6,134 nt of DNA from an uncultured Clostridium sp. Its GTDB lineage: Bacteria; Bacillota; Clostridia; TANB77; CAG-508. The position numbers and the translations under genes are program-made. This document shows, piece by piece, positions 1-5,898 of this stretch; position 1 is the stretch's first letter, and the number at the start of each line of letters is the position of its first letter. Where the stretch lies: positions 1 through 6,134 of the forward strand of contig CAMEUC010000090.1 of the NCBI GenBank assembly GCA_945937855.1, read 5' to 3'. The notes beneath the pieces are model-generated. The model was given only the letters and a program-made list of their open reading frames with translations. It had not been told where the DNA came from and ran no database searches.

Positions 1-50
1 TCACCCCGGAGTCGCTCCAAAAATAAAATATATAAAACCCCTGCGTTTGG
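1..50 (-). repeat. Partial palindromic element, left half (CGCAGGGG / GACGAGA family)
   Basis: Read on the minus strand from 50 to 1, this begins CCAAACGCAGGGG, then an AT-rich arm, then a small GGAG-CGA-CTCC hairpin, and runs off the window edge. The first 13 bases are identical to the left end of the complete copy at 3539. The matching right half (CCCCGACGAGATTTGGCGG) is not present here, but a right half in the same orientation lies at the other edge of the window (6095-6134). This is non-coding dispersed-repeat DNA. That it belongs to the family is seen directly; what the family does is unknown. Confidence 0.75.
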
Positions 51-79
51 CTACTAACTACTATTACTTAGGGCCATAG

Positions 80-229
80 ATACAATATATTTATTTTTGA
101 AACACCGCGTAAGCGACCAAACGTAGCAAAGCGAAGTGCGATTGGAGCAACCTACATATGGGCGACTCTGTCGACCAATATGTTTGGAGGTTGCGACACA
201 CAAGGTGTAAAAAAATAAATATATTGTAT
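80..229. repeat. 150-bp multi-hairpin inverted-repeat element (MITE-like or structured RNA)
   Basis: The ends are inverted repeats: ATACAATATATTTATTTTT (80-98) is perfectly complementary to 211-229, and the pairing resumes at ACACC (102-106) with GGTGT (204-208). Three smaller hairpins sit inside. The first is CGC-GTAA-GCG (106-115), with a GNRA-type loop. The second is CCAA/TTGG (117-120 with 142-145), with CG/CG below it. The third is long, pairing 147-153 with 188-194, then ACATAT (154-159) with ATATGT (178-183), then CGAC (163-166) with GTCG (170-173) around a TCT loop. TTAGGGC occurs on both sides (68-74 and 230-236) and could be a target duplication, although the left copy is 5 bp from the arm. 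No transposase is present. It could be a non-autonomous transposable element or a transcribed structured RNA; the sequence does not decide. The only open frame across it (minus strand, 54-260) simply reads through the palindrome and has no ribosome binding site. Confidence 0.7.
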
Positions 230-298
230 TTAGGGCGATTTTGTAACTAACAAAATCCAATTTATGATCTCTCTTTTAAAAATTAAAACAAAATATAG

Positions 299-330
299 TT
301 TACTTTTCATAAAAAAAAGTGTATTATAAT
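299..330 (+). promoter_or_regulatory. Probable sigma-A promoter of the DUF1015 gene
   Basis: A consensus -10 box TATAAT lies at 325-330, 40 bp ahead of the start codon. The -35 is poor: TTTACT at 299-304 has a 20-bp gap, while TACTTT at 301-306 has an 18-bp gap. The surrounding sequence is A/T-rich. The -10 is convincing and the -35 assignment is not. No operator or riboswitch-like fold was seen between the promoter and the gene. Confidence 0.5.
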
Positions 331-369
331 ATAGTCAAAGGACAAATAAAAATTTAGGAGGAATAATAT

Positions 370-1629
370 ATGAGTATACCATTAAAAAGAGCAAATATTT
401 TATTACCAAAGAATGCAGATATGGAAAAATGGGCAGTTATTGCATGTGACCAATATACATCAGAACCAGAATATTGGAAAAAGGTTGAAGAAATAGTAGG
501 AGATGCACCATCTACACTAAAAATTACACTACCAGAAATTTATTTAGAACAAGAAGGTGTAGAAGAAAGAATTTCTAATATTAATAAAGAAATGGATAGA
601 TTAAAGTCAGAAGGATTCTTTAGAGTATTAAATGATTCATTAATATATATGGAAAGAACACAAAGTAATGGAAAAGTTAGAAAAGGAATAGTTGGAATGG
701 TAGACTTAGAAGACTATTCATATGAAAAAGGTTCACAAACTTTAATTAGAGCGACAGAAGGTACTGTATTAGAAAGAATACCACCAAGAGTAAAAGTTAG
801 AGAAAATGCTGCACTAGAATTACCACATGTAATGCTTTTAATAGATGATGAGAAAAAGGAAATTATAGAAGGATTAACAAACAAAGTATCAGAAAGTAAT
901 GTGGTTTATGATTTTGATTTAATGCAAAATGGTGGACATATAAAAGGATATAAAGTACCAGATGAATTAGTAGATGATATATTTAATGGATTAGAAAAAT
1001 TAGCTAATAAAGAAACTTTTGAAGAAAAATATGGAGTTAAAGATAAAGGTGTTTTACTATTTTCTGTTGGAGATGGCAACCATTCATTAGCAACTGCAAA
1101 AGCTTGCTATGAGAACTTAAAGAAGGTACTTCCAAAAGAAGAATACGAAAATCATCCAGCAAGATATGCATTAGTCGAAATAGTAAACTTACATAGTGAA
1201 GCATTAGAATTTGAGCCAATTCATAGAGTAGTATTTGGAGTAAACCCAGAACATATGATAGAAGAATTAGGAAAATATTATGAAATATCTGAAAATCCAA
1301 ATGGGCAAAAAATAGAATATGTATATAATGGAGTAGATGGGGTAATATATATTAAGAATCCAAAATCAAATTTAGCTGTAGGCTCACTTCAAATGTTTAT
1401 AGATGAATATATCAAAAACAATGGAGGAAAAGTAGACTATATACATGGAGATGAAGTAACAAAAGAATTAGGAAGTAAAGAGGGAAATATAGGATTTTTA
1501 CTTCCAAACATGGAAAAAACAGACTTGTTTAAAACAGTAATATTAGATGGAGCATTACCAAGAAAAACTTTTTCAATGGGACACAGTTATGATAAAAGAT
1601 ATTACTTAGAAGCAAGAGAAATAAAATAA
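370..1629 (+). CDS. DUF1015 family protein
   Basis: This 419-residue cytoplasmic protein matches the DUF1015 (COG4198-type) family by its overall pattern. It has an N-terminal stretch with the WAVIACDQYTSEPEYW signature (residues 21-36). Its central motif is GDGNHSLATAK (234-244), followed by HPARYALVEIVN (262-273) and EPIHRVVF (282-289). The length is normal for the family and there is no signal peptide or membrane segment. The start is fixed by GGAGG at 357-361, 8 nt before ATG. Family members in Firmicutes are often encoded beside serine-biosynthesis genes (serA, serC), and related ParB/sulfiredoxin-like folds include kinases and nucleotide hydrolases. No ser genes are visible here, so the substrate cannot be stated. 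The next gene starts 74 bp downstream, past a hairpin with no T-tract, so partial co-transcription is possible. Family assignment is firm and biochemical role unknown. Confidence 0.9.
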   Translation: MSIPLKRANILLPKNADMEKWAVIACDQYTSEPEYWKKVEEIVGDAPSTLKITLPEIYLEQEGVEERISNINKEMDRLKSEGFFRVLNDSLIYMERTQSNGKVRKGIVGMVDLEDYSYEKGSQTLIRATEGTVLERIPPRVKVRENAALELPHVMLLIDDEKKEIIEGLTNKVSESNVVYDFDLMQNGGHIKGYKVPDELVDDIFNGLEKLANKETFEEKYGVKDKGVLLFSVGDGNHSLATAKACYENLKKVLPKEEYENHPARYALVEIVNLHSEALEFEPIHRVVFGVNPEHMIEELGKYYEISENPNGQKIEYVYNGVDGVIYIKNPKSNLAVGSLQMFIDEYIKNNGGKVDYIHGDEVTKELGSKEGNIGFLLPNMEKTDLFKTVILDGALPRKTFSMGHSYDKRYYLEAREIK

Positions 1630-1637
1630 AAAATAAT

Positions 1638-1661
1638 AAGGAGGGTTAAAAAACCTTCCTT
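1638..1661 (+). terminator. Intergenic hairpin, possible weak terminator or attenuator
   Basis: AAGGAGGGTT (1638-1647) pairs with AACCTTCCTT (1652-1661) around an AAAA loop, with one G-T wobble. It begins 8 bp after the stop codon of the DUF1015 gene. No run of T follows (the next bases are AAATAATAAATTTT), so it is not a canonical intrinsic terminator. It may slow transcription, protect a 3' end, or allow read-through to the TSCPD gene. The left arm contains a perfect Shine-Dalgarno core buried in the stem, with no start codon at a suitable distance. Confidence 0.45.
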
Positions 1662-1703
1662 AAATAATAAATTTTAGAAATACAATAAAAGAGGAGGAAA
1701 AAC

Positions 1704-1961
1704 ATGAGATATAAATATAAAACACAAGGAACATGTTCAATGCAAATAGAATTTGACATTAATGGGAATATAGTAACTAATGTGGTATTTTATGGAGGAT
1801 GCCCAGGAAATTTGGCAGCAATATCAAGAGTTGTAGAAGGTAAAACCGTAGAGCAAATAGAAGAATGGTTTAAAGATATAAAATGCGGAAACAAGCCAAC
1901 ATCATGCACAGCACAACTTGCAAAAGCAGTAAGACAGGCGTATGAAGAGCAAAATAATTAA
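1704..1961 (+). CDS. Small four-cysteine TSCPD-type protein (TIGR03905-like)
   Basis: This is an 85-residue protein with four cysteines at positions 11, 33, 61 and 68. It matches the small family of about 85-residue conserved hypothetical proteins defined by four invariant Cys. That family is distantly related to the TSCPD domain found in or beside some ribonucleotide reductases. Visible signatures are GGCPGNL (31-37) and the segment KPTSCTAQLAKAV (64-76); the name-giving TSCPD reads TSCTA here. The Cys spacing suggests metal (probably zinc) binding, which is an inference. There is no signal peptide or membrane segment. GGAGG at 1693-1697, 6 nt from ATG, fixes the start. It follows the DUF1015 gene and may share its transcript. 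Its stop lies 6 bp before the -35 box of the next gene, so its 3' end abuts another promoter. Function unknown. Confidence 0.88.
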   Translation: MRYKYKTQGTCSMQIEFDINGNIVTNVVFYGGCPGNLAAISRVVEGKTVEQIEEWFKDIKCGNKPTSCTAQLAKAVRQAYEEQNN

Positions 1962-1967
1962 ATAATC

Positions 1968-1996
1968 TTGACATTTTTAGGTAAAAAATATATAAT
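1968..1996 (+). promoter_or_regulatory. Consensus sigma-A promoter of the NlpC/P60 gene
   Basis: TTGACA at 1968-1973 and TATAAT at 1991-1996 are both perfect hexamers with an exact 17-bp spacer. Transcription should start near 2003, leaving an untranslated leader of about 20 nt that holds the AAAGGAG ribosome binding site (2007-2013), 8 nt before ATG 2022. The TTG that could be read as an upstream start codon at 1968 is the first half of the -35 box, so translation from it is excluded. This looks like a strong, probably constitutive promoter; no operator was seen. Confidence 0.9.
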
Positions 1997-2021
1997 AGCT
2001 CATGATAAAGGAGCGTTTTTT

Positions 2022-3335
2022 ATGAACAAATTTGAGAAAATTAGTGTCATGGCTATTGCAAGTTTAGCTCTTTTAGGGACTACAGTTTTTGGAACAACAG
2101 GTAAAGTTTATAATACAAGCCAAGGACTAGTTCTAAGAGGGGAAGCTTCAAAATCTGGAGCACCACTAGCTACAATTGCAAATGATGCAGAGGTAGAAAT
2201 TATAGAAAAAACAGGAGAATGGTACAAAGTAAAGGCAAATGGACAAGAAGGATATTTATTTGCAGAATATGTTAAAGTGCAAGAAGAACCAGCCCAAGAG
2301 CCAGAAGAGAATACACCACAAGAAAACACAGATAACAACCAGACTACAACAGATACAATAACAAAAAGTGAAACAAAAATGTATATGGTACCAGTAATTA
2401 CGTCAAGTGTTATTAATACAATACCATCAAATACACAAATAAATGTAGAAAAAACTTTAAATAATTGGGCTTACATATCATATGGAGAAAGTAAAGGTTG
2501 GGTAAGAACATATAGTTATAAAGTAGAAACAACAACTATACCAGAGCAAACACCTGAAGAAAATTCAGAAACTGTTCCAGAGGAACAACAAAATAATCCA
2601 GAAAATACACCACAAGAACAAGCACCTACCGAAAATACAAATTTAAGTTTTACAAAAGGATATATTAATGTAGATTCAGCAAATGTTAGAAGTGGTCCAA
2701 GCACAGATACGGAAGTTGTTACAACATTAATATTAAATACAGGAGTTACAATAGCAGCACAAACTGATGAATGGTATAAAATAACATATGGAAACTATGC
2801 AGGCTATATTCATAAATCATTAATTTCTGAAACACCAATATCAACAAGTAGAGGTAGTGAAGTAAGACAACCAGAAAATACTCAAGAACAGACACCTGTA
2901 GAAAATAATGAACAAACAAAAAATGAAGCTGTAGCGCCACCTGTATCTAGTAATAGTGCTACTGGAGAAAAGATAGTTTCATTTGCAAAGCAATATCTTG
3001 GTTATTCATATGTATATGGGGGAACTTCGCCAAGCACAGGATTTGACTGTTCAGGATTTGTATATTATGTATTTAACTCATGTGGATATAACATAAGCCG
3101 TTCTTGTTCAGTTCAAGCAAACAGTGGAACAGCGGTATCAAAAGCAAACTTACAACCAGGAGATATAATATTTTTTAATAATACATCAAATGGTTCAATT
3201 GGGCATGTTGGAATATACATTGGTGATGGCAGATTTATACATGCAGCAAACTCTACAAGAGGGGTAGTTACAGACACAATAAACAGTGGATATTATTATA
3301 CATATTATTACTCAGCAAGAAGAATAGCAAATTAA
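2022..3335 (+). CDS. Secreted SH3b(x3)-NlpC/P60 cell-wall endopeptidase
   Basis: This 437-residue exported peptidoglycan hydrolase is expected to cut peptide stems at gamma-D-Glu-linked bonds, as NlpC/P60 enzymes do. A signal peptide (about residues 1-24: charged NKFEK, then a hydrophobic core) leads to SH3b 1 (about 27-86), SH3b 2 (about 112-168, the most diverged) and SH3b 3 (about 212-268, with the NVRSGPS motif at 221-227). P/E/T/N/Q-rich linkers separate them (about 87-110, 169-207 and 271-314). The catalytic domain spans about 316-437. It shows Cys343 in FDCSGFV, His395 in GHVGIYIG, and His407 in FIHAAN as the third polar residue, so the triad is intact. The start at ATG 2022 is chosen over an in-frame TTG at 1968 because AAAGGAG lies 8 nt upstream and the signal peptide begins there. 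It has its own perfect promoter and a clear terminator, so it is a single-gene unit. The SH3b domains probably tether it to the wall. Likely roles are wall turnover or daughter-cell separation. Confidence 0.93.
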   Translation: MNKFEKISVMAIASLALLGTTVFGTTGKVYNTSQGLVLRGEASKSGAPLATIANDAEVEIIEKTGEWYKVKANGQEGYLFAEYVKVQEEPAQEPEENTPQENTDNNQTTTDTITKSETKMYMVPVITSSVINTIPSNTQINVEKTLNNWAYISYGESKGWVRTYSYKVETTTIPEQTPEENSETVPEEQQNNPENTPQEQAPTENTNLSFTKGYINVDSANVRSGPSTDTEVVTTLILNTGVTIAAQTDEWYKITYGNYAGYIHKSLISETPISTSRGSEVRQPENTQEQTPVENNEQTKNEAVAPPVSSNSATGEKIVSFAKQYLGYSYVYGGTSPSTGFDCSGFVYYVFNSCGYNISRSCSVQANSGTAVSKANLQPGDIIFFNNTSNGSIGHVGIYIGDGRFIHAANSTRGVVTDTINSGYYYTYYYSARRIAN

Positions 3336-3353
3336 AAATATAATAAATAATAG

Positions 3354-3383
3354 GGCAATACGGAAAACGTATTGTCTTTTTTT
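3354..3383 (+). terminator. Intrinsic terminator of the NlpC/P60 gene
   Basis: GGCAATACG (3354-3362) pairs with CGTATTGTC (3368-3376), with one G-T wobble and a GAAAA loop, and seven T residues follow directly (3377-3383). This is a canonical Rho-independent terminator. It ends 4 bp before the comEC ribosome binding site, so comEC would need read-through or an unseen promoter. Confidence 0.9.
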
Positions 3384-3386
3384 ATT

Positions 3387-3403
3387 AGGAGGTAAGAAAA
3401 ATA
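3387..3403 (+). promoter_or_regulatory. comEC ribosome binding site facing an ATA in place of ATG
   Basis: AGGAGG (3387-3392) is a perfect Shine-Dalgarno box. Eight bases later, in the comEC frame, is ATA (3401-3403) followed by AAA AGA CCA ATA GTG ATA. With ATG this would read M-K-R-P-I-V-I, a natural hydrophobic N-terminus. The nearest accepted start in frame is GTG at 3416, which is 23 nt from the box and too far for efficient use. The start codon therefore appears mutated from ATG to ATA; weak initiation at ATA is also possible. Confidence 0.7.
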
Positions 3404-3415
3404 AAAAGACCAATA

Positions 3416-5176
3416 GTGATAATCACATTGGGGGCAATTTTTGGAATAATACAAGGGTTAAATTTAAAAATAACAATATTCTTTTATGAAATACTTTTTT
3501 TGATTGCATTATATAAATGTATTTATGCAAAAAAACAGCCAAACGCAGGGGCTTTTATTTTTCTTATTTTAGGAGGTACACGAGCGGGAATCGCTTGGAG
3601 GTGCCTAAAAAAGAAAAATAAAACCCCGACGAGATTTGGCGGACTGCAGAAGATTAGTAATAGAAAAACTAAAAAAATTTTTAGATATATAAAAATGATA
3701 TTTAATAAAAAAGCATTTTTCACGTTTGCAATATCAGCAATAATTTTCAATACATATACAATATTTTTAAATAAACAATACGGAAACTTTTATAACGAAG
3801 TAGAAGAAAACATAGAAATAGAAGCAGTAATTATAAGTAGCCGTAAGGATAGTGAGTATTATACATCATATACAGTAAAAGGAAAAACAGAAGAATTCAA
3901 GAATAAAAAATTTATCTTATATATAAAAAAAGGAACAAATTTAGAATATGGAGACAAAATAAAAATCACAGGAGAATTCTACGAACCAGAAGACAGCAGA
4001 AATTATAAAGGATTTAGCTATAAAAAATATTTACAAACGGAAAAAATATATGGAACAATAAAAGCGGAGAATATAGAAATTAAATCAAAAAATAATACTA
4101 TGATTTTATTTAAGCTAAGTAATCGTGTGAGAAACAAAATAATAGAGCAAATAAAAAATGCTTTACCAGAAGAAACAAGTGGACTTCTGGCTGGACTTAT
4201 GCTTGGAGATAAGACTTATATATCAGATGAAATAAAATCCAATTTTCAAAAAAGTAGTTTAGCTCATATTTTAGCTGTATCTGGAGCACATGTTTCATAT
4301 ATTATTCTAGGATTAACGTATGTCATTTCTATTAACAAAATGCCCAAAAAAAGTGGATATGTCTTTATTATTTTCTCATTAATTGTATTTATGTATATAA
4401 CAAACTTTTCAGTATCTGTTGTTAGAGCATGTGTAATGTCAATAATTTTCATCATTTCAAAACTATTCTATAGAAAATTAGATATAAAAAACACCATAGC
4501 AATTTCTTTATTAATAATATTAATTTATAATCCTTATAGTATAAATAGTGTAAGTATGCAGTTATCCTATTTAGGAACAATAGGGGTAATATTTGTAGCA
4601 CCAACGATAGAAAGGGCCTTGGCTTATTTTTTTATAAAGCTATCTGCTCGAATTTTGGGTGGACGCAGGGCCCGCCCCTACAACGAAATAAAGAACAGTG
4701 AATTGGAAAAGATTAATAATAAATTAGCAAAAATTATTAGTATTCCAATTGCTGCACAAATTGCAATATTACCAATAATGGTAATAAATTTTAACACAAT
4801 TTCTTTTACTTTTTTAATTTCAAATTTAATAGCAATGCCGCTACTTGGAATATGCATAATAGGAGGGTATTTATTAATTTTATTTTCTTTTATCTTCCTA
4901 GGTTTAGCTAAAAAATTAGGAATAATATTTAATTTATTTCTAAAAGCTTTAATTCTAATAGCAAAATTTTGTGCAAACTTAAAACTATCAAATATTTATA
5001 TAATAACCCCAAGCACAATTACAATTATTATATATTACATTGTAGTTTTTTTAGGAATATATTTCTTTAGCTATAGGGAAAAAGTAGCCGCACGCAGGGG
5101 TAGCACTTTTCTTACGAATACATGGAGTAAGAAAATGTCCTACCCCGACGAGATGCGGCGGAAAAACAAGAAGTAA
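3416..5176 (+). CDS. comEC: ComEC N-terminal and Competence-domain fragment
   Basis: This is the longest uninterrupted piece of the comEC remnant: 586 codons from GTG 3416, or 591 if translation began at ATA 3401. It contains TM helices, the DUF4131 beta region and the Competence bundle. Competence motifs seen are LLAGLMLGD (4180-4206 region), HILAVSGAHVSY (from 4264), SVVRACVM (about 4412-4437), QLSYLGTIGV (about 4559-4588) and IPIAAQIAILP (about 4742-4774). The Competence region has no stop or obvious deletion. Two repeat elements are read through in frame. One adds about 34 residues (starting NAGAFIF) in a loop near the N-terminus, and one adds GGRRARPYN in a loop between helices. The ORF ends 13 bases past a third element, after the basic tail MRRKNKK, so the MBL domain is missing. 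Inserted codons such as CGC, CGG, CGA and CCC differ from the AGA-rich host gene. A truncated membrane protein could be made, but initiation is doubtful. Confidence 0.75.
   Translation: MIITLGAIFGIIQGLNLKITIFFYEILFLIALYKCIYAKKQPNAGAFIFLILGGTRAGIAWRCLKKKNKTPTRFGGLQKISNRKTKKIFRYIKMIFNKKAFFTFAISAIIFNTYTIFLNKQYGNFYNEVEENIEIEAVIISSRKDSEYYTSYTVKGKTEEFKNKKFILYIKKGTNLEYGDKIKITGEFYEPEDSRNYKGFSYKKYLQTEKIYGTIKAENIEIKSKNNTMILFKLSNRVRNKIIEQIKNALPEETSGLLAGLMLGDKTYISDEIKSNFQKSSLAHILAVSGAHVSYIILGLTYVISINKMPKKSGYVFIIFSLIVFMYITNFSVSVVRACVMSIIFIISKLFYRKLDIKNTIAISLLIILIYNPYSINSVSMQLSYLGTIGVIFVAPTIERALAYFFIKLSARILGGRRARPYNEIKNSELEKINNKLAKIISIPIAAQIAILPIMVINFNTISFTFLISNLIAMPLLGICIIGGYLLILFSFIFLGLAKKLGIIFNLFLKALILIAKFCANLKLSNIYIITPSTITIIIYYIVVFLGIYFFSYREKVAARRGSTFLTNTWSKKMSYPDEMRRKNKK
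3539..3642 (+). repeat. Complete palindromic element inserted in frame in comEC (copy with TTTGG arm)
   Basis: This 104-bp element starts CCAAACGCAGGGG and ends CCCCGACGAGATTTGGCGG. CCAAA (3539-3543) pairs with TTTGG (3635-3639). The unpaired CGCA (3544-3547) faces GACGAGA (3628-3634). GGGG (3548-3551) pairs with CCCC (3624-3627). An AT-rich inner arm (about 3553-3573) pairs with 3604-3623, and a small CGAGCG/CGCTTG hairpin (3581-3586 with 3592-3597) forms the tip. It encodes a foreign-looking stretch in ComEC rich in Gly, Thr and Arg, and the host frame stays open on both sides. Proteins carrying in-frame palindromic elements are known from Rickettsia, and this resembles that situation without any sequence match claimed. 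No clear target duplication is visible. Confidence 0.8.
4657..4681 (-). repeat. Short GTAGGGGCG-type palindrome inside comEC
   Basis: On the minus strand this reads GTAGGGGCGGGCCC, then TGCGTCCACCC. GGGTGG (4657-4662) pairs with CCGCCC (4672-4677), with one T-G wobble. GTAGGGGCG palindromes of this kind are widely scattered in genomes of several phyla, including gut Clostridia (general knowledge, not searched here). It is a GC-rich island in a gene of very low GC and encodes GGRRARP plus adjoining residues in the loop just before the IPIAAQIAILP helix. The frame is retained. It shares ACGCAGGG with the larger family in this window, which may be chance. Confidence 0.65.
5088..5161 (+). repeat. 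Complete palindromic element at the comEC frame break (copy with TGCGG arm)
   Basis: This 74-bp element has the same plan as the one at 3539. CCGCA (5088-5092) pairs with TGCGG (5154-5158), CGCA (5093-5096) faces GACGAGA (5147-5153), and GGGGTAG (5097-5103) pairs with CTACCCC (5140-5146). The inner stem pairs TTTTCTTAC (5107-5115) with GTAAGAAAA (5127-5135) around an 11-nt loop. The incoming comEC frame continues through it and stops at 5174-5176. The frame that leads on to the MBL domain is open from the first base of the element and is blocked by TAG (5085-5087) just before it. The insertion therefore coincides with the +1 break. The flanks are GGAAAAAG and GGAAAAAC, a possible but weak target duplication. 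Confidence 0.85.
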
Positions 5177-5409
5177 TAGAGGAAAAATAGATTATAAAAA
5201 AATAGCAATAACTATTTTAGCTATAATAGTAATTACAGAAATACCATATGAAAACGGCAATGGGAAACTAAAAATTTATTTTATAGATGTAGGTCAACGG
5301 AGACAGTACGCTAGTTATAAGCCCAAAAGGAAAGAAAATATTAATAGATGGAGGGGAAGCAGACCAGAACATTTTAATACCATACCTTTTAGCAAGAAAA
5401 ATAAAAACA

Positions 5410-5898
5410 TTGGATTATGTTATAGTATCTCACTTTGACTCAGATCATAGTGGAGGAATAAAAGAAGTGCTAGAAAATTTAAAAGTCAAGAACTTAGTAA
5501 TTAGCAAACAAATAGAAGAAACAGAAGAGTGTGACAATATATTGAAAATTGCAAATAAGAAAAAAGTAAAAATTATATTTGTTGAAGCAGGGCAAAAACT
5601 TAATATAGAAAGAAAGATATCATTTACAATATTATGGCCAGACAAAAATGAATTAATTAGTGAAAATCCTCTAAATAATAATTCAATAGTTGCAAAATTA
5701 ACTTATGGAGAATTTCAAATGCTATTTACAGGAGATATAGAACAAATTGCAGAGGAAAAAATAGTAGAAAAATATGGTGGAAATTTAAAATCAATAATTT
5801 TAAAAGTAGCACACCATGGTTCAAAAACATCATCCACAGATGAATTCATAAAATATGTGAATCCAGAAATTGCACTAATAGGAGTACGGAAAAAATAA
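5410..5898 (+). CDS. comEC: ComEC C-terminal metallo-beta-lactamase-domain fragment
   Basis: This is the MBL-like part of the comEC remnant. From the first ATG-like start, TTG 5410, it is 162 codons, but the same frame is open from 5299 and there encodes GDSTLVISPKGKK and LIDGGEA, both normal ComEC sequence. The MBL motif HFDSDHSGG lies at 5431-5457, MLFTGDIE at about 5719-5742 and VAHHGSKTSS at about 5806-5835. No ribosome binding site precedes 5410, so independent translation is unlikely and the short ORF is best seen as a fragment. It ends early at TAA 5896-5898 because of an extra C at 5887. Without that base the frame continues as GKNNKYGHPNEEV to TAA 6044-6046. In ComEC this domain is thought to degrade or process the non-transported DNA strand. 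Confidence 0.75.
   Translation: MDYVIVSHFDSDHSGGIKEVLENLKVKNLVISKQIEETEECDNILKIANKKKVKIIFVEAGQKLNIERKISFTILWPDKNELISENPLNNNSIVAKLTYGEFQMLFTGDIEQIAEEKIVEKYGGNLKSIILKVAHHGSKTSSTDEFIKYVNPEIALIGVRKK

Noticed and set aside
54..260. Minus-strand open frame of 68 codons upstream of the DUF1015 gene
   Set aside because: It runs straight through the inverted-repeat element, has no ribosome binding site, no recognisable domain and an unlikely composition; the palindrome explains it.
1037..1300. Minus-strand ORFs inside the DUF1015, NlpC/P60 and comEC genes
   Set aside because: They are hydrophobic or low-complexity shadows of AT-rich coding sequence, with no ribosome binding sites or domains.
1968..2021. 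TTG at 1968 as the start of the NlpC/P60 protein
   Set aside because: That TTG is part of the -35 box TTGACA. The ribosome binding site and signal peptide place the start at ATG 2022.
2300..2930. Repeats in the P/E/T/N/Q-rich linkers of the NlpC/P60 protein as a separate repeat feature
   Set aside because: Similar codons such as ACACCACAAGAA recur because the linkers are low-complexity; no regular unit or array is present.
3544..3634. Kink-turn motif in the CGCA / GACGAGA internal loop
   Set aside because: The three-base asymmetry and a GA step recall a k-turn, but the opposite strand has CA rather than GA, so the tandem sheared G-A pairs are incomplete.
5288..5300. Programmed +1 frameshifting in comEC
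   Set aside because: There is no slippery codon with a stop codon in the A site, as in prfB, and no stimulatory signal was recognised. Start loss and element insertion in the same gene fit decay better.
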